DNA of 64,000 nt from Blautia_A ammoniilytica (GTDB lineage: Bacteria > Bacillota > Clostridia > Lachnospirales > Lachnospiraceae). The first letter of the stretch is position 1, and every line of letters starts with the position of its first letter. The stretch lies in NCBI RefSeq assembly GCF_025566965.1, contig NZ_JAOQJL010000014.1:1-64000 (forward strand), read 5' to 3'. A model generated the notes under the pieces. It did not search any database. It was given only the letters and a program-made list of their open reading frames with translations, and had not been told where the DNA came from. The position numbers and the translations under genes are program-made. This document shows positions 57,580-64,000 of this stretch, one piece after another.

Positions 57580-59139
57580 ATGAAACAAGATACTTTAGAG
57601 GGCAAAGCAAAAACAAAAAATGGGGTAAAACGGCTGTGTTTTTCCATAATCTGCATTCTTCTGGAAGTGATTTTTATTATTACTATCGTAACACGCTTGA
57701 ATGAATATGCAGAAATCATAAATTTATTTACAAGGATTTTGAGTGGGATCTTGGTTTTGGGATTGTACGCATCAAATAAGACATCCTCTATGAAAATGCC
57801 TTGGGTCATCTTAATTCTAATTTTCCCAATTATGGGTGTAGGCCTGTATTTGTTGATTGGTTTGAATGGTGGCACACATAAAATGCGTGAGCGATATGCA
57901 GAAATTGATAGCAAATTGTTACCAATGCTTCCGGACAGTCAGGAGTGTTTGAGCAAAATAAAAGAAACAATTCCGAAAGCAGGAAATATAGCAAGTTACA
58001 TACAAAGAAATTCGCAGTATCCAATCTATCAGAATACGGATATTGTGTATTTTGATGAAGCAGTGAAAGGATTAGAGGCACAGCTTAAGGATTTGGAGAA
58101 AGCACAGAAGTTTATCTTTATGGAATATCATGCGATAGAAGACGCTGAAGCATGGCATAAGATTCAAGATGTTCTGGAAGAGCGAGTAAAAGCAGGTGTG
58201 GAAGTTAGAGTATTCTACGATGATATGGGTTCTATAGGCTTTATTAACACAGATTTTGTGAAAAAGATGGAAGCAATAGGAATTCATTGCCGTGTATTCA
58301 ATCCGTTTATGCCAGGTTTAAATCTGTTTTTGAACAATCGTGATCATAGAAAAATAACAGTTATTGATGGAAAAGTCGGATTTACAGGTGGATATAATCT
58401 AGCAAACGAATATTTTAATTACACACACCCGTATGGACAGTGGAAAGATACAGGTATTCGTTTAGAAGGAGATGCTGTTCAGTCGCTTACGGTGACATTT
58501 TTGGAAATGTGGAATGCAGTAAGTGATAAGGATGCTAATGATTCTGATTTTAGTAAATACCTTTTCCACTATGATTATGCGGCACAGCAAACTGGGTTTG
58601 TTCAACCTTATGCAGACAGCCCTATGGATAATGAGCAAGTAGGAGAAGAAGTTTATATCAGTATGATAAATAAAGCTGAAAAATATTGTTGGTTTATGAC
58701 TCCATATCTAATCATAACAGATGAAATGACGCATGCGTTATGTCTGGCTGCTAAGCGAGGGGTAGACGTAAGAATTATCACACCTGGTATCCCTGATAAA
58801 AAATTCATTTATAATATAACTCGTTCTTTTTATCATGGATTAGTTAAATATGGTGTTCGTGTTTATGAGTGGACTCCTGGTTTCTGTCATGCAAAAATGA
58901 GTGTGGCAGATGACTGTATGGCAACTTGTGGAACAATTAATCTGGATTATCGAAGTTTATATCACCATTTTGAAAACGGCTGTTTTATGGCAGATTGTCA
59001 GGCAGTTGTGGAAATAAAAAATGATCTGATAAGAACGATGGGAGAATGTCGTGATGTGACAGACCAATATCAAACCGGACGAAGTGCATATTTGCGACTG
59101 GGACAATTATTTATGAGATTATTTGCTGGATTGCTATAA
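57580..59139 (+). CDS. cls: Cardiolipin synthase (phospholipase D family)
   Basis: A 519-residue membrane protein. Two or three N-terminal helices (FSIICILLEVIFIITIVTRL, LFTRILSGILVLGLYA, MPWVILILIFPIMGVGLYLL; PLDc_N type) are followed by two PLD motifs: NRDHRKITVIDGKVGFTGGY (His-x-Lys-x4-Asp near residue 255) and FCHAKMSVADDCMATCGTIN (near 437). It joins two phosphatidylglycerol molecules to cardiolipin. AAGGTGG precedes the ATG; the gene is 35 bases after the alarmone synthetase gene. Confidence 0.93.
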   Translation: MKQDTLEGKAKTKNGVKRLCFSIICILLEVIFIITIVTRLNEYAEIINLFTRILSGILVLGLYASNKTSSMKMPWVILILIFPIMGVGLYLLIGLNGGTHKMRERYAEIDSKLLPMLPDSQECLSKIKETIPKAGNIASYIQRNSQYPIYQNTDIVYFDEAVKGLEAQLKDLEKAQKFIFMEYHAIEDAEAWHKIQDVLEERVKAGVEVRVFYDDMGSIGFINTDFVKKMEAIGIHCRVFNPFMPGLNLFLNNRDHRKITVIDGKVGFTGGYNLANEYFNYTHPYGQWKDTGIRLEGDAVQSLTVTFLEMWNAVSDKDANDSDFSKYLFHYDYAAQQTGFVQPYADSPMDNEQVGEEVYISMINKAEKYCWFMTPYLIITDEMTHALCLAAKRGVDVRIITPGIPDKKFIYNITRSFYHGLVKYGVRVYEWTPGFCHAKMSVADDCMATCGTINLDYRSLYHHFENGCFMADCQAVVEIKNDLIRTMGECRDVTDQYQTGRSAYLRLGQLFMRLFAGLL

Positions 59140-59155
59140 GAATCTGATGAAATGA

Positions 59156-59200
59156 CCTTTCAAAAAACAGTTGATTTAGAAGTTAACTGTTTTTGAAAGG
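59156..59200 (+). terminator. Terminator after cls
   Basis: CCTTTCAAAAAACAGTT pairs with AACTGTTTTTGAAAGG around GATTTAGAAGTT, followed by CCGTTTTT. Confidence 0.85.
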
Positions 59201-59299
59201 CCGTTTTTGCTATATCTAACAGTCTGTTGTACAAAGAAGATTTTGCATGGATAGTGATTAATACAACGGAGTAAGAAAAGCTCCTTCATATATTAGAAT

Positions 59300-59347
59300 A
59301 AAAATATGACTGTTTCTTTAAAAAGAAGCCGGTCATATTTTTTTATG
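59300..59347 (+). terminator. Second inverted repeat with T-run upstream of the PLD-like gene
   Basis: AAAAATATGACTG...CCGGTCATATTTTTTT. It looks like another terminator. The 60 bases before it and the 80 after it (with TTGACT at about 59380 and TATAAG at about 59394, too close to be ideal) hold the promoter for the next operon. Confidence 0.6.
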
Positions 59348-59429
59348 AAAAATAAATTTTGTTGAGGTTAAATTGAGATTGACTTTGTATTGTATAAGTA
59401 TGAAATAAAAAGGAAGCAGGTGATGTACA

Positions 59430-60863
59430 ATGAAAAAGCATAAAATATGTAAAATCCTTCTTGTTATACTGGCAATTTTTTTATGTGTGGCTTTTTATGA
59501 ATTGCTCGGAATCTGCGTTGCATATAAAAAGCAGCCGGAAGTGTCCAATACAACCAAAAAAGAAACAAAAAATGGGTCATGGAACGAATGCAGTGAAAAT
59601 ACAGAACGGGCAGTAATCATAGAAAAGAATCCAGAAGCGCTTTTACAAAGAGTGCGTTTGATCAAGAATGCAAAAAAGGAAATTATTCTTTCTACTTTTG
59701 CATTTCAATCCGATGAAAGTGGAAAATTGATTTTAGGAGCACTGCATGATGCGGCAGACAGAGGTGTACATATTCGTCTGTTAGTAGATGGAATGGAGAG
59801 CTGGATTGATATGGAAGGAAATCCGTATTTCTATGGATTATCTTCCCATGAGAATGTTGAAATTAAACTGTATAATAAGGCCAATCCGTTGAAACCATGG
59901 AAGATGATGGGTAGAATGCATGATAAATATTTGATTGCAGATGGAAAGAGATATATTCTTGGGGGAAGAAATACATACAATTATTTCCTGGGTGATTTTC
60001 CGGGACATAAGAACTATGACAGAGACGTGTTAGTGGTTTGCGATGAACCTGAGAAAGAAAATTCAGTTAACCAGTTGTTAGAGTATTTTGAAACGATATG
60101 GGAACAAGAAGACAGTGGTTATTTTCATGACAATAAAAAACTGGCAAATAGAAAATCTGTAAAGAACGCAGTTTTAGAGCTGCAGAACGGCTATCAGAAA
60201 TATTTTGAAGAGAATAAGGAAAGAATCTGCGATACCGATTACACGGACGAAACTTTTGAGACAGAAAAGATTGCATTAGTGTCAAATCCTATTCACACAG
60301 GTTCCAAAGAACCAGTAGTGTGGTATCAGTTGGGAGAATTGATGAAAAATGCAAAAAATCGTGTGAAGATCCACACGCCATATATTATCTGTAATGATAT
60401 GATGTATAATACATGGGAGGAGATTGCAGAGAACGTTTCAGATTTTTCTATCATGACAAATTCAGTTGCGAATAATGGGAATCCATTTGGGGCTGCCGAT
60501 TATGCGAAAAACAGAAATAGAATCTTAAGTACAGGAATTAATATCTGGGAATATGAAGGCGGTTATTCATACCACGGAAAAAGTATTCTGATTGACGATG
60601 ATCTGTCTGTAATCGGTTCCTTTAATATGGACATGAGAAGTGCATATCTGGATACGGAACTGATGCTTGTAATTCGCAGTAAAGATATTAATAAACAGTT
60701 GGAAGAGGGCATGATGGAATATGAAAGAGTGTCCCGCCAGGTATTGGAAGATGGAACCTATCGTGATCCATATCATGTAGAGCCAATCGAATTAACAAAG
60801 AAACGTCAGAGAAAAATATTTTTGGTACAGCATCTGCTTGGATGGGCGAGGTATCTGTTTTAA
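59430..60863 (+). CDS. Phospholipase D-like membrane protein
   Basis: A 477-residue protein with one N-terminal membrane helix (ILLVILAIFLCVAFYELLGI), then two PLD domains: RMHDKYLIADGKRYILGGRN (about residue 164) and SYHGKSILIDDDLSVIGSFN (about 382), both with intact His-x-Lys-x4-Asp. It is shorter in membrane segments than cls and probably faces outward. It may synthesise or remodel phospholipids. AAGGAAGCAGGTG precedes the ATG. It is followed after 17 bases by the response regulator. Confidence 0.85.
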   Translation: MKKHKICKILLVILAIFLCVAFYELLGICVAYKKQPEVSNTTKKETKNGSWNECSENTERAVIIEKNPEALLQRVRLIKNAKKEIILSTFAFQSDESGKLILGALHDAADRGVHIRLLVDGMESWIDMEGNPYFYGLSSHENVEIKLYNKANPLKPWKMMGRMHDKYLIADGKRYILGGRNTYNYFLGDFPGHKNYDRDVLVVCDEPEKENSVNQLLEYFETIWEQEDSGYFHDNKKLANRKSVKNAVLELQNGYQKYFEENKERICDTDYTDETFETEKIALVSNPIHTGSKEPVVWYQLGELMKNAKNRVKIHTPYIICNDMMYNTWEEIAENVSDFSIMTNSVANNGNPFGAADYAKNRNRILSTGINIWEYEGGYSYHGKSILIDDDLSVIGSFNMDMRSAYLDTELMLVIRSKDINKQLEEGMMEYERVSRQVLEDGTYRDPYHVEPIELTKKRQRKIFLVQHLLGWARYLF

Positions 60864-60880
60864 TAAGGAGGAAGGAAAAC

Positions 60881-61552
60881 GTGTTTCAAATATTGATTGT
60901 AGAAGATGATAAAGAATTAAGCCAGCTATTCCAAAAAGTGCTTGAGAAGAATGGATATCAAGTAAAAAGTGCATCGGATGGAGCACAGGCATTAGAAGTA
61001 TTGGATAAGGAATATATTGATCTGATCATTTCTGATATTATGATGCCGGTTATGGATGGCTATGAACTGGTGTCAGAACTTCGTTCAGCAGGATATCAGA
61101 TACCAGTGCTTATGATCACTGCGAAAGGTTCCTTTGATGATATGCGTCAGGGATTTTTTTCGGGAAGTGATGATTATATGGTAAAACCGGTAAATGTGAA
61201 TGAAATGGTTTTAAGAGTCGGAGCACTGCTTCGCCGTGCACAGATATTGAATGAACACAAAATTGTGATCGGTTCAACAGAGTTTGATTATGATGCAATG
61301 ACGGTTACAACTGATAAGGAAAGTCTTGTTTTACCTAAAAAACAATTCCTGCTTTTATATAAGCTTGCAGCTTCGCCAGGCAGAACATTTACAAAACAAC
61401 AGTTGATGGATGAAGTATGGGGATACGAGACGGAGGCAGACCCACATACAATAGAGGTACATATAGGAAGACTCAGAGAGCGTTTTAAAGATAACCCTGA
61501 TTTTGAAATTGTAACAATGCGTGGAATTGGATACAAGGTGGTGAAAAAATAA
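60881..61552 (+). CDS. OmpR-family response regulator
   Basis: A 223-residue regulator: receiver domain with phospho-acceptor Asp52 (ISDIMMPVMDGYEL), Asp9/Asp10 and the Lys in YMVKPVN, and an OmpR-type winged helix (LLPKKQFLLLYKLAASPGRT-type block; HTIEVHIGRLRERF). GTG 60881 is used: AAGGAGGAAGG lies just upstream, whereas in-frame ATG 60842 is inside the previous gene. It overlaps the histidine kinase start (TAATG) by one base. Confidence 0.92.
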   Translation: MFQILIVEDDKELSQLFQKVLEKNGYQVKSASDGAQALEVLDKEYIDLIISDIMMPVMDGYELVSELRSAGYQIPVLMITAKGSFDDMRQGFFSGSDDYMVKPVNVNEMVLRVGALLRRAQILNEHKIVIGSTEFDYDAMTVTTDKESLVLPKKQFLLLYKLAASPGRTFTKQQLMDEVWGYETEADPHTIEVHIGRLRERFKDNPDFEIVTMRGIGYKVVKK

Positions 61553-62595
61553 TGGAACAAAAGAAAGAAAAAGGATTGCGGATCCGATCCTGTCTGACTG
61601 GTGCAATCTGGCTGGCACTCGTATTTTCAACAGTCATATCTGCGTTATTATTTGCTTTTTTGAATCATTTTTTTAATCTGCCTGGTAGCATACCTATGCT
61701 TGGCTGGCTTTTGATTTTCAATACATTGATTGCAGGGCTGATCACTTCCTTTATCAATGCAAAGTTACTGGAACCAATTACCAGACTTAGTAAAGCAATG
61801 AAGGAAGTTTCTCAGGGAGATTTTGAACAGCATTTGGAAACGAACAGCCGTATAGCAGAAGTGGGAGAATCTTATCAAAGTTTTAACGTTATGACAAAAG
61901 AACTTCGTGCAACAGAGGTGCTGCAGATGGATTTTGTATCTAATGTTTCTCATGAGTTTAAGACCCCGATTAATGCCATTGAAGGGTATACAATGCTGCT
62001 TCAGGGAGAAGAACTGTCTCCGGATCAAGAGGAATATGTAGAAAAAATCTTATTTAACACCCAAAGACTTTCCGGATTGGTTGGTAATATTTTGCTGTTA
62101 TCCAAGTTAGAGAATCAGAATATACCAATGAAAAAAACAGAATATCGTCTGGATGAACAGATCCGCCAGGCATTTCTTTCATTGGAAACAAAATGGACAG
62201 AAAAAGAAATTGGTTTTCAGGTAGAATTGGAGGAAGTTAAATATACTGGGAATGAAGGACTTTTTATGCATATCTGGATAAATCTTTTGGATAATGCGAT
62301 TAAGTTCAGCCCTTCAAAGGGGACAATTACGATGTTTCTGAAACAAGAACAGGATTCTGTTAAGTTCATTCTGGAAGATGAAGGACCAGGAATAGAGGAT
62401 GATGTAAAATCCAGAATATTTGACAAGTTCTATCAGGTAGATGGATCTCATAAAGCAGAAGGAAATGGCCTAGGTCTTGCACTTGTAAAACGGATTGTAG
62501 ATAGTGCCGGAGGAACAATCAAAGCAGAAAACCGTGAATATGGTGGATGCAGATTTGTTGTAGAGCTTCCAATACAGAAAGATGAGGCCATATAA
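61552..62595 (+). CDS. Sensor histidine kinase
   Basis: A 347-residue kinase: two membrane helices (about residues 17-39 and 48-68) with almost no extracellular loop, a HAMP domain (KLLEPITRLSKAMKEVSQGD), phospho-acceptor His134 in SNVSHEFKTPINAIEGY, and an ATPase domain (NLLDNAIKFSP, EDEGPGIED, GNGLGLALVKRI). The short loop implies sensing within the membrane. It pairs with the overlapping response regulator; probable targets are the envelope genes around it. Confidence 0.93.
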   Translation: MEQKKEKGLRIRSCLTGAIWLALVFSTVISALLFAFLNHFFNLPGSIPMLGWLLIFNTLIAGLITSFINAKLLEPITRLSKAMKEVSQGDFEQHLETNSRIAEVGESYQSFNVMTKELRATEVLQMDFVSNVSHEFKTPINAIEGYTMLLQGEELSPDQEEYVEKILFNTQRLSGLVGNILLLSKLENQNIPMKKTEYRLDEQIRQAFLSLETKWTEKEIGFQVELEEVKYTGNEGLFMHIWINLLDNAIKFSPSKGTITMFLKQEQDSVKFILEDEGPGIEDDVKSRIFDKFYQVDGSHKAEGNGLGLALVKRIVDSAGGTIKAENREYGGCRFVVELPIQKDEAI

Positions 62596-62626
62596 GTTTA
62601 AGAAAAACAGATAGAGGAGGAATTAC

Positions 62627-63691
62627 ATGACATTTTATCAGGAATTGCAGTTAAATCAGGCAGGTTCTAAAAATCTGTTGAAAAAGAGTGAAACACTAAA
62701 AGAAAAATTATATCATATGTGGGTATATCTGGTGAAGATAGCTGTTACAATGGCATTTTGTTTTTTATTTGTTAGTATTTTCAGCATCCTATTTGGAAAT
62801 GAGAACAGTATTGTGGGTGTAGTAGTTTTATTATGCCTTATGGTATTTCGGAATGCGGATCTGGGGATCCACACCGGACAATCTACGATGCTTTTGGCTT
62901 TGTTCTTTGTAATTATGACTGTATGTCCGCATTTAGCAAATCAGTTTTCACCGGTATTGGGAATGCTGTTAAATATTGCGGCACTGGCTGTGTTGATTCT
63001 GTTCGGATGCCATAATCCATTCATGTTTAATCAATCTACATTGGTTCTTGGGTATCTATTGCTATATGGTTATGATGTTACGGGAAAAAGCTATCAGATG
63101 CGATTAGTCGGAATGGCTTTAGGTGCAGCACTTACCTGCTTCGTATTTTATCGAAATCATAAAAACAGAACTTATAAAAGAAATCTGAAAGATCTGATAC
63201 AAGAATTTGATATCACTTCTTCCAGAACAAAATGGCAGATATGTCAGATTTTATGCGTACCGATTGTCCTTTGCATTGCAGAACTTTGTAATATGCCACG
63301 TGCAATGTGGGCTGGTATTGCGGCCATGTCCGCGATTTTGCCGTTTATGGAAGATATGCACTACAGAGTCCGTAAAAGGATTGTCGGAAATATTGCAGGT
63401 GTTATATGTTTTACAGTATTATATTTTCTGCTTCCTTCGTCAATCTATGCATATATAGGAATTCTTGGTGGAATCGGTGTAGGATTTTCAGCACAATATG
63501 GCTGGCAGGCAGTATTTAACACATTTGGTGCTTTAGCCATTGCTGCAGAGACTTATGGACTACAAGGAGCGGTTAGTCTTAGAGTGATTCAAAATGTTTT
63601 TGGTGTTGTGTTTGCTTTAGTATTTTGTGTTATATTTTATTGGTTTATGTCTAAAAAAAAGGAAAGTGATGTGACTGTACATGCAGAGTGA
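62627..63691 (+). CDS. FUSC-like polytopic membrane protein
   Basis: A 354-residue protein with about ten hydrophobic helices in two groups separated by a charged cytoplasmic segment (about residues 175-200: RNHKNRTYKRNLKDLIQEFD). The second half shows MWAGIAAMSAILPFMEDMHY and RVRKRIVGNIAGVI, resembling FUSC/aromatic acid exporter-like proteins. AGAGGAGG precedes the ATG. It overlaps the next gene by 11 bases and lies 31 bases after the kinase gene, so it is in the same operon. Confidence 0.7.
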   Translation: MTFYQELQLNQAGSKNLLKKSETLKEKLYHMWVYLVKIAVTMAFCFLFVSIFSILFGNENSIVGVVVLLCLMVFRNADLGIHTGQSTMLLALFFVIMTVCPHLANQFSPVLGMLLNIAALAVLILFGCHNPFMFNQSTLVLGYLLLYGYDVTGKSYQMRLVGMALGAALTCFVFYRNHKNRTYKRNLKDLIQEFDITSSRTKWQICQILCVPIVLCIAELCNMPRAMWAGIAAMSAILPFMEDMHYRVRKRIVGNIAGVICFTVLYFLLPSSIYAYIGILGGIGVGFSAQYGWQAVFNTFGALAIAAETYGLQGAVSLRVIQNVFGVVFALVFCVIFYWFMSKKKESDVTVHAE

Positions 63692-64000
63692 AGTGAATCA
63701 GGAAGAAAATTTGAATAGAATTATTACGGTTCCTAATCTTCTTTCTTTTTTTCGGCTTTGTCTGATTCCGGTAATTATATGGAGTTATTGTGTAAAGAAA
63801 AATCCTCTGTTAGCTGGTGAAATCTTATTGCTGTCTGGTCTTACGGATCTTGCTGATGGATATATCGCAAGAAGATTCCATAGGATTAGTAATTTAGGAA
63901 AAATACTTGATCCGGTGGCTGATAAGCTGACACAGGCAGCGATGTTAATCTGTCTGTTTACTCGTTTTCCGCATGTGCTTCTTTTAATCGTAATAATGGC
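63681..64000 (+). CDS. CDP-alcohol phosphatidyltransferase, 3' end outside window
   Basis: 106 residues are visible. The start NRIITVPNLLSFFRLCLIPV is typical of PgsA-like enzymes, and the family signature DGxxARx8Gx3Dx3D is complete (DLADGYIARRF, then SNLGKILDPVADK). It transfers a phosphatidyl group from CDP-diacylglycerol, most likely to glycerol phosphate (phosphatidylglycerol phosphate synthase), which would feed the cardiolipin synthase at 57580-59139. The ATG at 63681 lies inside the previous gene. Confidence 0.88.
   Translation, partial: MQSEVNQEENLNRIITVPNLLSFFRLCLIPVIIWSYCVKKNPLLAGEILLLSGLTDLADGYIARRFHRISNLGKILDPVADKLTQAAMLICLFTRFPHVLLLIVIM

Overview
The window looks like DNA from a gut-dwelling Bacillota (Lachnospiraceae-type) bacterium. 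This rests on gene content, not on a marker gene: Tn1549/CTn-type conjugation proteins (PrgI, VirB4, DUF4315, DUF4366), TnpV, a Tn4451/TndX-type large serine recombinase, a bile salt hydrolase and clostridial-style radical SAM peptide maturation. Most of the window is mobile DNA; only the right-hand ~8 kb looks like ordinary chromosome.

Layout. (A) 1-10434: a GC-rich integrative mobilizable element (IME) with HTH regulators, TnpV, a RepA_N-like fragment, DUF3847, an oriT-like hairpin, a MobA/MobL relaxase, a CHC2 primase, a VapE-like helicase and, last, a large serine recombinase cut off by an assembly gap. (B) 10435-10832: 398 N. (C) 10833-32766: conjugation backbone of an ICE: VirB6-like protein (5' end in the gap), PrgI, VirB4, NlpC/P60 hydrolase, DUF4315, DUF4366, a DUF4143 ATPase cargo gene, topoisomerase III, three small accessory proteins, a 2719-residue methylase/SNF2 helicase, MobC and a relaxase. 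A second tnpV gene is overprinted in another frame inside the giant helicase gene. (D) 32787-44281: an AT-rich cargo island encoding an apparently undescribed RiPP system: two 54-57 residue precursors (three Cys, C-terminal Trp-Trp), two radical SAM/SPASM enzymes, a cytoplasmic subtilisin-like protease with a serine-less carrier-protein-like tail, a peptide exporter without a C39 domain, a three-gene ABC-2 transporter likely for self-protection, and a divergent set of a lipoprotein, a secreted protein and a 50-residue membrane peptide. (E) 44339-50931: ICE control and integration: ImmA/IrrE protease with an XRE repressor, divergent operators, an ArpU-like regulator, tandem terminators, a structured non-coding stretch, a MazF-type toxin, excisionase-like HTH proteins and a tyrosine integrase. 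It ends at a 3' fragment of tRNA-Arg(CCT), the probable attachment site.

(F) 50953-55713: a partition/replication module (ParB-ParA-ParB, RepA_N-type initiator with internal repeats, small membrane protein) preceded by an array of TTAGCTG/CAGCTAA boxes; probably a remnant of a second element at the same tRNA site. (G) 55848-64000: bile salt hydrolase, small alarmone synthetase, cardiolipin synthase, a second phospholipase D-like protein, a two-component system, an FUSC-like membrane protein and the start of a CDP-alcohol phosphatidyltransferase, i.e. envelope phospholipid and stress functions.

How it fits together: the ICE supplies transfer (C) and control/integration (E), and carries the RiPP island (D) between its relaxase and its regulator genes. 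The IME (A) has its own relaxase and recombinase and probably sits inside the ICE VirB6-like gene, though the gap hides the junction. No homology search was possible; family names come from motif recognition.
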